From an uncultured Oscillospiraceae bacterium (GTDB lineage: Bacteria; Bacillota; Clostridia; Oscillospirales; Oscillospiraceae), in contig CAJTUD010000038.1 in NCBI GenBank assembly GCA_910579725.1, positions 1 to 26,429 of the forward strand: a stretch of DNA of 26,429 bases. The letters are read 5' to 3'. Below are positions 16,801 to 22,733 of this stretch, piece by piece. Position 1 is the first letter of the stretch, and each line of letters opens with the position of its first letter. The position numbers and the translations under genes were made by a program. A model generated the notes under the pieces. That model saw only the letters and a program-made list of their open reading frames with translations, did not search any database and was not told where the DNA came from.

Positions 16801-17464
16801 CGTCCCGCAGCAGAAGAAAGCGGCGTGCTGTCTCCGCCTGCGCCCGAAGCGGCTCCACCTGTAACTCCAGCTCGCTGATTTTGTCGTTGATCCGCACCAG
16901 ATTTTCCTGGGTGCGCTGGAGGCGGCGCTCTGATTCCTCCTTGCGGTGGCGGAACTTGGAGATGCCGGCCGCCTCCTCGAAGACTTCCCGGCGGTCAGCG
17001 CTGCGGGCGGAGAGAATCTCGTCGATCCGGCCCTGGCCCACAATGGCGTAGCCTTCCCGGCCGAGACCGGTATCCATGAACAGCTCGTTGACATCCCGGA
17101 GACGGACGGACTGCTTGTTGATATAGTACTCGCTCTCCCCGCTGCGGTAGTACCGGCGAGTGACCATCACCTCGCTGCTGTCGACAGCGGAAAACATTCC
17201 GGCGCTGTTGTCCAGAATCAGCGTCACCTGCGCAAAGCCGACAGGCCCCCGCCGCTCCGTTCCGCCGAAGATCACGTCCTCCATCTTGTCTCCCCGGAGG
17301 CTGCGGGCGGACTGCTCGCCCATAACCCAGCAGATGGCGTCGGAGATATTTGACTTTCCCGAGCCGTTGGGGCCGACGATGGCGGTAATATTTTCACCGA
17401 AATTCAGAATTGTCTTGTCAGGAAAGGACTTGAATCCTTGGATTTCAAGCGCTTTCAGGTACAC
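13892..17464 (-). CDS. smc: chromosome segregation protein SMC
   Basis: SMC is the ATPase of bacterial condensin, which with ScpA and ScpB loops and compacts the chromosome. The 1190 residues match the family: N-terminal ATPase half with GPNGSGKSN (31-39), first coiled coil (about 165-500), hinge (about 515-650, with GPVANLM and RGGSMTGG), second coiled coil (about 660-1000), and C-terminal half with LSGGEKA (near 1091) and Walker B FFVMDEVEAALDE (near 1115). The start codon is GTG at 17464 with AAGGGG upstream; MYLKALEIQGFKSF is the conserved beginning. It is the first gene of the long minus-strand block, with a promoter at 17628-17656 and a leader of about 155 bases. Confidence 0.97.
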   Translation of the reverse strand: MYLKALEIQGFKSFPDKTILNFGENITAIVGPNGSGKSNISDAICWVMGEQSARSLRGDKMEDVIFGGTERRGPVGFAQVTLILDNSAGMFSAVDSSEVMVTRRYYRSGESEYYINKQSVRLRDVNELFMDTGLGREGYAIVGQGRIDEILSARSADRREVFEEAAGISKFRHRKEESERRLQRTQENLVRINDKISELELQVEPLRAQAETARRFLLLRDEQRTLEISLWMERLEEIRTAKNRLQAEYAAARERQAAAQTRQDALYEENDRFSLRMQDNDTDQERTRQESDSLLSQSRDQEAEAELLRTNIQHRRDSIHEVEAELLRQDARSRDVSAEIDAQKQLLEDLSGQTGRLEEELDALLEKVRSAAETAGEASGEIRALQAREALAADAAAKGREHLAALEAAWEQMTGRQEAVRQEIEAVRAQRESAEQEARTARHALEDAREDAQAAGNIIQGHALRMEGREKREKDASDAYIKLTMEQNNLDSRIRMLAEMEKEYEGFSKAVRLVMQAAERSVLRGIHGPVANLMKTGGQYAVAIETALGAGMQNIVVDREEDAKGAIQFLKQRDGGRATFLPLTAIRGDELRENGVDSEPGFVGIASRLIRYDGRYEGVFQNLLGRTVVMEDLDSGIAAARKYRNRFRIVTLDGQLINRGGSMTGGSVSKSAGVLSRANELETLKNRQSALADRLAAAQREKEEAARELSAARYELQVAESQRRTAEDAVLRCQGDVSRYEALLEGFRVSEENLTGEGDALTQRLQDNESRRREAGGEILEKENEAASLRQAVQEKLAGQTGLQEYSNRLSAGMAERKERLAGLRARRQAGEEALARMEQTRQDLSGDRAQRLERISAYQAGIAAGEAEMARKTESAASLRMRAQEKQSVLKALQEARLLLERERTAMGQKLKESNDELLDAEREASRLEQKLNTGGMEEKQILDKLWENYELSHSAAMEQRIELESAAKAARRVSEIKREAAALGTVNIGAIDEFQRVNERYTYLTGQRDDVEQARGELSGIIAAITREMTAIFSRQFSLISASFQETYLQLFGGGQATLELEDPEDILNCGIEIKVQPPGKTLKTLSLLSGGEKAFVAIALYFAILKVHPTPFFVMDEVEAALDEPNVIRVANYMRSISDKTQFIVITHRRGTMEEADVLYGVTMQEKGVSKMLAINMNDLAEELNIK

Positions 17465-17627
17465 ACAACCGCCCCTTTCTTCTCAAATTTTCAGTTTCCC
17501 ATGCCGCGGCGGTTTCCAATTCTTCTGCGCATTTTATCCATACGCAGGCGTTGGACGGAATATAAAGAGTGGCATCTGATACGGCCGCTTATTTTTGGAA
17601 AAGGAAGGAAATTTGATTTAGTATTTT

Positions 17628-17656
17628 ATCTTACCACATCGGAGATCTTTTTGCAA
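17628..17656 (-). promoter_or_regulatory. promoter of the smc operon
   Basis: On the minus strand TTGCAA (17656-17651), a 17-base spacer and TAAGAT (17633-17628). Transcription would start near 17621. The rest of the 361-base gap (17465-17825) holds this promoter, the palindrome at 17692-17730 and the divergent promoter at 17766-17794. Confidence 0.6.
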
Positions 17657-17691
17657 GTTTTAGCGGGGTATAAACCGCAGTATTTGAATGT

Positions 17692-17730
17692 GTAAACATT
17701 CTGTTCATAATTTATTAACAGAATGTTTAC
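17692..17730. repeat. perfect 14-bp inverted repeat, probable operator
   Basis: GTAAACATTCTGTT (17692-17705) is matched exactly by its reverse complement at 17717-17730, with an 11-base AT-rich spacer. The half-site GAATGT occurs three times (17686-17691 forward, 17696-17701 reverse, 17721-17726 forward). It sits between the divergent promoters for smc and the ArAE-like gene, about 35 bases upstream of each -35 box. No T-run follows, so it is not a terminator. It is a plausible binding site for a dimeric regulator; none is encoded next to it. Confidence 0.6.
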
Positions 17731-17765
17731 TCGTTCAAAAACCGTGGGACGGCTGCTTCCGGCGT

Positions 17766-17794
17766 TTGACAGAGGGGGAAATTCATGATATGAT
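17766..17794 (+). promoter_or_regulatory. strong sigma-A-type promoter of the ArAE-like gene
   Basis: TTGACA at 17766-17771, exactly 17 bases, TATGAT at 17789-17794: five of six in the -10 box and all six in the -35 box. Transcription would begin near 17801, about 25 bases before the ATG. Confidence 0.8.
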
Positions 17795-17825
17795 AACCAA
17801 ACTTTATTACATGTGGGAGGCAGTC

Positions 17826-18725
17826 ATGAAACGGCGTAAGATCCACGTTGGGCTGCGCACAGTCAAAACGGCTGTGGCCATCATCATTGCCATGGTTCTG
17901 GTAGAGCCCTACGGAGCCACCAGCTCCAGACTGATTCTGGCCATGCTGGGAGCCATGGCGGCGGTGCAGCCCACCTTCAAGGAGTCTCTGGAGGCCTGCG
18001 CCACCCAGACGGTGGGGGTGCTGGTGGGCGTGGCGGCGGGCGTACTGCTGGTAGAGCTTCCCACAGGGCCGCTGACCTCGGTGCTGCTGGGGATCATCTT
18101 TATCATCACCGTCTACAACCTGCTGCCCAGCGCCTTTTCCCCTTCCCTGCCCTGCTTCATCCTGGTCATGGTCTGCACCGACGCGGAAATGGCTCCTTTC
18201 GCCTTTGCTCTGGGACGGATCTGGGATACGGCCATCGGACTTGCGGTAGGCATGGCCGTCAACACACTGGTATTTCCCTATGACAACAGCCGCCAGATGC
18301 GGGCCACCGCGGAGGGGCTGGATAAGGATCTGCTGCTGTTCCTGGAGGAGATGTTTGATGGCGACGGCTGTCTTCCCGATGCGGACGCCATGAATGGCCG
18401 GATTTCCTCCCTGGCCAGTCAGCTGTCCGTGTTTGCCAACCAGCGGCTCCTCCTCCATCTCCGGCGGCAGAAGCGCACCCTGGAGCGGTATCGCGCCTGC
18501 GAACACAAGGCGCGGGAGCTGGTGTGCCACCTGGAGGTCCTCTCTCAGCTGGACCGTCCCGGACGGCTGAGTCTGGAAAACCGCCGCCGTCTGGCGGCCT
18601 GCGGCGCCAGGGTGACGGACGCCCGGGAGCTGGATTCCGTGATGGAGAAGGATGTAGTCACCAATTTTCACGTCTCCAAGATTCTCACCCTCCGGCGGGA
18701 GCTGCTGGAAACTCTGTCGGATTAG
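17826..18725 (+). CDS. aromatic acid exporter (ArAE/DUF939-like) family membrane protein
   Basis: A 299-residue protein with a membrane half and a cytoplasmic half. Hydrophobic spans lie at about 13-28 (AVAIIIAMVLVEP), 35-52, 58-80, 84-103 and 115-140, and the C-terminal 150 residues are helical and charged. This matches the ArAE_1/FUSC-like families, in which a few members export aromatic acids or other small molecules; most, including this clade, have no proven substrate. The ATG at 17826 follows GGGAGG with five bases between; in-frame codons further up precede the transcription start. The perfect palindrome upstream suggests regulated expression. It is monocistronic, ended by the terminator at 18781-18809. 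Confidence 0.8.
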   Translation: MKRRKIHVGLRTVKTAVAIIIAMVLVEPYGATSSRLILAMLGAMAAVQPTFKESLEACATQTVGVLVGVAAGVLLVELPTGPLTSVLLGIIFIITVYNLLPSAFSPSLPCFILVMVCTDAEMAPFAFALGRIWDTAIGLAVGMAVNTLVFPYDNSRQMRATAEGLDKDLLLFLEEMFDGDGCLPDADAMNGRISSLASQLSVFANQRLLLHLRRQKRTLERYRACEHKARELVCHLEVLSQLDRPGRLSLENRRRLAACGARVTDARELDSVMEKDVVTNFHVSKILTLRRELLETLSD

Positions 18726-18780
18726 GGATTGGCGGACATATTGCCAATGATCAGACAGCCCCTGCTCTCACCGAAGTTTA

Positions 18781-18814
18781 AGCGGCCCGGATCATCGATC
18801 CGGGCCGCTCCTGA
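18781..18814. terminator. bidirectional terminator between ArAE-like gene and merR-tipAS
   Basis: A perfect 13-bp stem (18781-18793 with 18797-18809) with a three-base loop. On the plus strand it is followed within a few bases by a five-T run (ATTTTT after CCTGA). It separates convergent genes and likely acts for both. Confidence 0.75.
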
Positions 18815-18818
18815 ATTT

Positions 18819-19244
18819 TTATGCCTGGTAGTAAGCGCTCACCGCTTTGTCAAGGAACACCGCGCCGCCCGGGACAATATCCTCGTAGTAGGCGGCAAAC
18901 CGGGGGTCCTGGGTATACATGGCCGTCATGGCGGCATGGGCCTGCGGCGTCACGGCGTTCTCCGGCCAGTAGTGGGCCAGCCAGGCGGCGTGAAGCCGGA
19001 CCGCCTCCCGGGCGTCCGCTCCGGAGGGATCTCCCGCTTCCGCCGCCCGGCGGAGCGCGGCCTTGTAGCCCTCCTCCTCCCGCTTCATCTGCTCCCATTC
19101 CTGCTGCGGCATGGCGGAAATCCTCCTGTTGTGGGCGTCCACAGCCGTGTCTCCGTACTTTTCCCGGATTTCCTGGCCGTAGGCGGCCTCATTTTCCCGG
19201 ATGACCTGCTGCTTCATGCCGGTAAATTTTTCCTGATCTGTCAT
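18819..19244 (-). CDS. possible internally initiated TipAS-only protein
   Basis: Within the merR-tipAS gene, ATG at 19244 is preceded by a perfect AAGGAGG (19258-19252) with seven bases between. This would make a 141-residue protein, exactly the TipAS domain, beginning MTDQEKFTGMKQ. In Streptomyces lividans tipA the same arrangement gives TipAS (144 residues) from an internal start in TipAL, in excess over the full-length form, to sequester drug. The sequence shows the site; its use here is inference. Confidence 0.6.
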   Translation of the reverse strand: MTDQEKFTGMKQQVIRENEAAYGQEIREKYGDTAVDAHNRRISAMPQQEWEQMKREEEGYKAALRRAAEAGDPSGADAREAVRLHAAWLAHYWPENAVTPQAHAAMTAMYTQDPRFAAYYEDIVPGGAVFLDKAVSAYYQA

Positions 19245-19580
19245 GCTGGTTCCTCCTTCGATTGATTCCAATGTGGCGCGGACGGTGCAGATCAGCTGCT
19301 CTACTTCCCGCCGCCGCTCCCGGAGGCGGCCGAGATGTTCCCGCAGAGCGCCTGCCCGGTCAAAATCCGGCTCGTCCAGAATTCGCCGGATCTCCTCCAG
19401 CGGCAGTCCCAGCGCCCGGTACAGCAGGATTTGCTGCAAACGGTCCACCTCTTCGGGCCCGTAGAGGCGGTAGTCGTTCTCTCTGCTCCGCCCGGGGCGC
19501 AGCAGGCCGATGCCGTCGTAGTAGCGCAGGGTCCGGGGCGTCAGCCCCGTCAGCCGGGCCAGCTCTTTTACCGTATACAT
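18819..19580 (-). CDS. MerR family regulator with TipAS antibiotic-recognition domain
   Basis: A 253-residue activator of the TipAL type. Residues 1-70 are a MerR winged helix (MYTVKELARLTGLTPRTLRYYDGIGLLRP, then RLYGPEEVDRLQQI), about 75-110 a dimer coiled coil, and 113-253 a TipAS domain (EIREKYGD, HAAWLAHYWP, AMYTQDPRFAAYYE, GGAVFLDKAVSAYY). In Streptomyces the TipAS domain traps thiopeptide antibiotics; other members bind albicidin. The length equals that of TipAL. ATG at 19580 has GGGAGGTG upstream; an in-frame ATG at 19616 lies upstream of the -10 box and is rejected. A second initiation site inside the gene is listed separately. The ligand and targets here are unknown. Confidence 0.9.
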   Translation of the reverse strand: MYTVKELARLTGLTPRTLRYYDGIGLLRPGRSRENDYRLYGPEEVDRLQQILLYRALGLPLEEIRRILDEPDFDRAGALREHLGRLRERRREVEQLICTVRATLESIEGGTSMTDQEKFTGMKQQVIRENEAAYGQEIREKYGDTAVDAHNRRISAMPQQEWEQMKREEEGYKAALRRAAEAGDPSGADAREAVRLHAAWLAHYWPENAVTPQAHAAMTAMYTQDPRFAAYYEDIVPGGAVFLDKAVSAYYQA

Positions 19581-19604
19581 CCCGTATTTCACCTCCCGGG
19601 ACAA

Positions 19605-19635
19605 AGTGTAAACCATGACGCGGGGTTAAGGTCAA
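19605..19635 (-). promoter_or_regulatory. MerR-type promoter with 19-base spacer
   Basis: On the minus strand TTGACC (19635-19630) and TACACT (19610-19605) are separated by 19 bases, the over-long spacing characteristic of promoters that MerR proteins activate by DNA distortion. An imperfect dyad (CTTAACC and GGTTTA around the middle) fills the spacer. This points to autoregulation by the MerR-TipAS protein. Confidence 0.65.
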
Positions 19636-19645
19636 GAAAAATTTT

Positions 19646-19954
19646 TTACATTTTCACCACAAAATGATTTCGCTTGAAAAGCGCTTTGTCAGAGCCGTAC
19701 CGCGCCGCCAGATCCCCGTCGTTGGCAAGGAAACCCTCGTACAGCTCTTTTGGGATTTTCTGCGGTGAAATACGCTGGCAGATGGGAATATTCAGAGTGT
19801 GCCTGCATTTTTCGCACTGGTAAATCAGCCAGACGTCCAGTTTGTTCTTGTTGGCGTTCACCCGGAACCGCCGGGTGTTGATGAAAACCGCTTTTTTCCC
19901 GCAGCGGGCGCACTGGTGAACCACCTGGAATTCCTTTTGGTTTGAATAGCGCAT
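19646..19954 (-). CDS. DUF1062 family protein, short form
   Basis: A 102-residue protein with two CxxC pairs (CARC, CEKC) that probably bind zinc, flanking VNANKNKLDVWLIYQCEKC, the signature of DUF1062. Family members I know of are longer, around 170-190 residues; this one ends soon after the segment GSDKALFKRN, and nothing coding follows before the promoter of merR-tipAS, so the C-terminal part is absent. It may be a natural short form or a remnant. The ATG at 19954 has a very good ribosome site (AAAGGAG). The function of the family is unknown. Confidence 0.75.
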   Translation of the reverse strand: MRYSNQKEFQVVHQCARCGKKAVFINTRRFRVNANKNKLDVWLIYQCEKCRHTLNIPICQRISPQKIPKELYEGFLANDGDLAARYGSDKALFKRNHFVVKM

Positions 19955-20004
19955 CGTATCTCCTTTTTGCTTCCGATACGGCGGCTATTACCTCTGTTTT
20001 ATGA

Positions 20005-20028
20005 TTTGCAATAGCCGCGCTATGCAAA
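20005..20028. promoter_or_regulatory. imperfect dyad upstream of the DUF1062 gene
   Basis: TTTGCAATAGC and GCTATGCAAA face each other around CC, giving 10-bp arms with one bulged base. A second 9-bp repeat (GCGGCTATT 19981-19989 with AATAGCCGC 20010-20018) overlaps it. On the minus strand TTGCAT with a 17-base spacer to TCATAA overlaps the dyad, so this may be a promoter with an operator. Evidence is only symmetry and position. Confidence 0.35.
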
Positions 20029-20113
20029 CTGTACGGGTTTAAGCAAAACTGACCGCTCCTTTCCCCGCCCCTGCCGGGCGGCGTTCAACGCCTGGGAAGA
20101 CAGGTTCTGAATA

Positions 20114-20770
20114 TCAGATGCGTAACTGAGCTTCCTTCAGACACCGGTCCCAGTCGGCGCGGACTTCATCCATGTCCTCCGGCGGGAAATGGAAGATGAA
20201 GTCCTCTTCCGTGTAATTTTTTCCTTCCATACCTGAGAAAATGGTATCCGGACAGTCGATTCCCACTTTCTGCGCAACTGCTGCCGCAAACTCCCGGAAC
20301 GCTCCGCCATGTGCGGTAATCAGGTTTCCGTCCTCCACCAGGAACGTGCGCACGACGCCCTCTCCCGGCATCACCGGGAATGCGTCCAGAAATTCCTCAA
20401 ACACCCCATGGGCGAACCGTTTTCCCTCCAGCAGTCCCGCCTTGCCCAGCAGCAGCGGGGAGGAGGACATGGCGGCAATGATCAGCTCCGTATCTCCCCG
20501 GAACTGCGCCAGGAACCGGATATTCCGTTCATCCAGCAGCACCGGCAGCGGTTCCCAGATCCCCGGCAGGATCAGGCAGTCGAAGTCCTCCCGGCGAAAT
20601 TCCTCAAATCCCCTGTCCGGCAGGACGGTGAACCCGTCCTCGCTCTTCACTGCCTCTCCTCCCGCGGCAAAGGAGACAATCTCCTTGCCGTAAAACTTGA
20701 ACAGCTCTGTGGTGCAGCTGATTTCCTGCATGGAAAACAGCGGATAAAGCATAATCGCGGCTTTTTTCAT
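20114..20770 (-). CDS. DJ-1/PfpI family protein with serine at the nucleophile position
   Basis: A 218-residue DJ-1/PfpI (class I glutamine amidotransferase-like) protein. The fold markers are present: N-terminal KKAAIMLYPLFSMQE (Glu16 in the position of the conserved acidic residue), DFDCLILPG, the nucleophile-elbow region IIAAMSSSPLLLGKAGLLEGK, and ITAHGG. The elbow that normally reads AAIC or AAVC here reads AAMS, with Ser102 in place of the cysteine, so cysteine-based hydrolase, glyoxalase or oxidative-sensing chemistry is not expected. The ATG at 20770 is chosen because GGAGGA lies seven bases before it; the ATG at 20776 abuts that site. It follows the ABC-F gene by 40 bases and is probably on the same transcript. 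Its role is unknown. Confidence 0.85.
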   Translation of the reverse strand: MKKAAIMLYPLFSMQEISCTTELFKFYGKEIVSFAAGGEAVKSEDGFTVLPDRGFEEFRREDFDCLILPGIWEPLPVLLDERNIRFLAQFRGDTELIIAAMSSSPLLLGKAGLLEGKRFAHGVFEEFLDAFPVMPGEGVVRTFLVEDGNLITAHGGAFREFAAAVAQKVGIDCPDTIFSGMEGKNYTEEDFIFHFPPEDMDEVRADWDRCLKEAQLRI

Positions 20771-20810
20771 AATCATTCCTCCGTTTTGCCGTCTGTTTTT
20801 GCCGTCCTTC

Positions 20811-22355
20811 TCAGAGCGCCTGCTTCTCCACCGGAATCAGCCCCCTTTCCGTAAACCGGTACAGCTTATCGCACACCTCCGCCAGAAACTTCCGGTCGTG
20901 GGACACGCTGATGATGGTTCCCTGATAGTCGGACAGGGCCTCCCGGACCCGCGGTCCGGAAATAGGGGAGAAATTCCGGGTAGGCTCGTCCAGAAGCAGC
21001 ACGTTCACCCCGTCCAGCATCATCTTGGTCAGCAGCAGCTTGGCCTTCTGTCCGCCGGACAGCTCCCGGATGGCGTGGGCCGTCTCCTGCCGGGTGTAGC
21101 GGATGCTGCCCAGATAGGTCCGGGCTTTTGTCTCCGAGGCCGCGTCCCCCTCCGGGGCCAGGTACTCCACCGGCGTGCGGTCCAGAGGCAGGGTGTCGGC
21201 GTAGTCCTGGGACATATAGGCGGCGCGGATGTCCCGGCGGGGCAGCAGGAGGGAGGCGATATGCCTCAGCAAAGTGGTCTTTCCCGCGCCGTTGGGGCCA
21301 ACGATTCCCACCTTTTCTCCTCCGCAGACCCGGAGCTGGAGGTCATTCGCCAGCGTCCGGTCTCCCGCCCGCAGCTCCGGCAGCTCCAGATCCAGCACCG
21401 TCTTTCCCACCGGAAGGGCGGCGCTCTCCGGAAAGCGGAGAAACACCGCCTCCTCCACCTCCGGCAGCTGCGTCATATCCTCCGCCTCCCGCTCGAACCG
21501 CCGGCCCATGGACATCACCGCGTGCATCTTCTTTTTCAGCAGCCTCCCGCCGCTGGGATTCTGACGGCTGATGACGTTCTGGGCGTGCTCCACGCTCTGC
21601 TGGATGCGCCGGTACTTCTCCAGTTTTTTGTCATGCTCCTCCCGCTCCTTCCGGGCCTGCCGGGTCTGGACGGCAATGGCGTCCGCCCGGCGGCTGATAT
21701 AGGCGGCGTAGTCCAGCCGGTGGACGGTGCACCGGGGCGGTTTGCCCTCCCGGGGATGTTCGATGTGGAGCACCATGGTGGCGGTATTCTCAATGAGCGT
21801 TTCGTCATGGGAGATATAGAGCACCGTCCCCGGATACCCGGCGATCCACTCCTCCAGCCACTCCAGGGTTTCCAGATCCAGGTCGCTGGAGGGCTCGTCC
21901 AGCAGCAGCGCCGCCGGGCGGGCGAACAGCAGCCTGCCCAGCTGCAGCTTGATCTTTTCTCCGCCGGAGAGGCTGGACACCGGGCGGTCCGAGTAGAACT
22001 CCTCTACCGGCAGGCGCAGCTGCCGGGCGATGTCCGCCAGCTCCCTGGGCGTCAGATCGAAGAAATGGGGCGAGGCGGCGCAGAAGCTGTAGACGCTCCC
22101 CGCCTTCTCCTCCTCGCTGAGGTCCTGAGCCAGGTAGCCCATGGGCCCCGGGTCTCCCACGGTTTCCCCGCTCCATTCGCAGTAGCCCTCCACCAGTCCC
22201 GGGTCATAAATCCACTTGAGAATGGTGGATTTTCCGTTGCCCTCCTCGCCGATGACCACCGCCTTGTCTCCGTCGCCAACCACGAAGGAAAAATTCTCCG
22301 CCAGCGTTCGCAGATCCTTCCGGTGGGTCAGTGTCAGTTCCTTTACTTGCAGCAT
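20811..22355 (-). CDS. ABC-F family ATPase, probable ribosome-protection or translation factor
   Basis: A 514-residue protein with two ATPase cassettes and no membrane spans, the ABC-F layout. Cassette 1 has GEEGNGKST (36-44), LSGGEK (129-134) and LLLDEPSSDLD (150-160); the linker (about 222-298) is a charged helical hairpin; cassette 2 has GPNGAGKTT (353-361), LSGGQK (432-437) and LLLDEPTRNFSP (453-464). ABC-F proteins act at the ribosomal E site, and some remove macrolides, lincosamides, pleuromutilins or oxazolidinones. Sequence alone does not tell resistance from housekeeping types, but the attenuator-like leader favours a drug-induced one. The ATG at 22355 follows GAGGAGGG; the frame is open upstream to 22550, but that stretch runs through the leader terminator. 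The DJ-1-like gene follows. Confidence 0.9.
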   Translation of the reverse strand: MLQVKELTLTHRKDLRTLAENFSFVVGDGDKAVVIGEEGNGKSTILKWIYDPGLVEGYCEWSGETVGDPGPMGYLAQDLSEEEKAGSVYSFCAASPHFFDLTPRELADIARQLRLPVEEFYSDRPVSSLSGGEKIKLQLGRLLFARPAALLLDEPSSDLDLETLEWLEEWIAGYPGTVLYISHDETLIENTATMVLHIEHPREGKPPRCTVHRLDYAAYISRRADAIAVQTRQARKEREEHDKKLEKYRRIQQSVEHAQNVISRQNPSGGRLLKKKMHAVMSMGRRFEREAEDMTQLPEVEEAVFLRFPESAALPVGKTVLDLELPELRAGDRTLANDLQLRVCGGEKVGIVGPNGAGKTTLLRHIASLLLPRRDIRAAYMSQDYADTLPLDRTPVEYLAPEGDAASETKARTYLGSIRYTRQETAHAIRELSGGQKAKLLLTKMMLDGVNVLLLDEPTRNFSPISGPRVREALSDYQGTIISVSHDRKFLAEVCDKLYRFTERGLIPVEKQAL

Positions 22356-22387
22356 AGCGCATGCCCTCCTCTCTGTCAAAAGACAAC

Positions 22388-22416
22388 AAAAAACGCTTCC
22401 GGACGTGCCGGAAGCG
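22388..22416 (-). terminator. intrinsic terminator in the ABC-F leader
   Basis: On the minus strand CGCTTCCGG, loop CACGT, CCGGAAGCG, then six Ts (22393-22388). A perfect 9-bp GC-rich stem with a T-run, only 33 bases before the ABC-F start codon and downstream of its promoter. A terminator in this place must be conditionally bypassed for the gene to be expressed. Confidence 0.85.
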
Positions 22417-22605
22417 CAGGAAGGCAACAGGGCGCACCGGAGCAAGACGCTCCGGCCGGGCGGCGTCTCACCGCCCCGGCGACCAGGCATCCTTTGACTT
22501 CCGGCAACATGGACCAGACGCGCACGCAGAGCGCGGCGTCCCGAAAACATCCTGTTACACGAAAATCAAATCAGCCGATCATTTTTTCACCCTTTCTTCT
22601 CAATT
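22394..22605 (-). promoter_or_regulatory. attenuator leader of the ABC-F gene
   Basis: A leader of about 250 bases runs from a start near 22605 to the ABC-F ATG. In order on the minus strand: a three-codon ORF; a GC-rich hairpin (about 22541-22514); TGCCGGAAG at 22506-22498; a bulged hairpin (about 22482-22457); a perfect 7-bp hairpin (22456-22450 with 22444-22438); and the terminator. TGCCGGAAG is the exact complement of CTTCCGGCA inside the 5' arm of the terminator (22414-22406), so the two can pair as an antiterminator and free the gene. Similar leaders control ABC-F resistance genes in Bacillus and Listeria, where drug-stalled ribosomes shift the balance. Confidence 0.7.
22571..22582 (-). 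CDS. possible three-codon leader ORF (Met-Ile-Gly) before the ABC-F gene
   Basis: ATG ATC GGC TGA, preceded at a five-base distance by AAAGGGTG, a fair ribosome site, and about 23 bases after the predicted transcription start. A very short ORF at the start of an attenuator could position a drug-stalled ribosome. It is too short to be judged by codon content; the case rests on position and ribosome site. Confidence 0.4.
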   Translation of the reverse strand: MIG

Positions 22606-22611
22606 GACAAC

Positions 22612-22639
22612 AGCATACCACAATCTGAGAAAATGTCCA
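22612..22639 (-). promoter_or_regulatory. promoter of the ABC-F gene leader
   Basis: On the minus strand TGGACA (22639-22634), a 16-base spacer and TATGCT (22617-22612), with TG one base before the -10 box (extended -10). Transcription would begin near 22605. Confidence 0.6.
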
Positions 22640-22733
22640 GTTACAATTCTGTTACAAAGCGAGTGTATAGTATCCCGTATTTTGACGTATCCTAATGCGA
22701 AGCGTCCCATTCGGGCGAAGAAAGGAACAGATC

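Noticed and set aside
14012..16864. A 950-codon open frame on the plus strand opposite smc
   Set aside because: Antisense shadow of smc; the translation is low-complexity Leu/Gly/Gln/Arg-rich with no recognisable fold.
22356..22550. N-terminal extension of the ABC-F protein from an ATG at 22550
   Set aside because: It would read through the terminator and hairpins of the leader, lacks family resemblance, and the ATG at 22355 has a far better ribosome site and begins the conserved cassette.
20799..22607. A 602-codon plus-strand frame opposite the ABC-F gene
   Set aside because: Antisense shadow; the ABC-F frame has both Walker sets and runs the other way.
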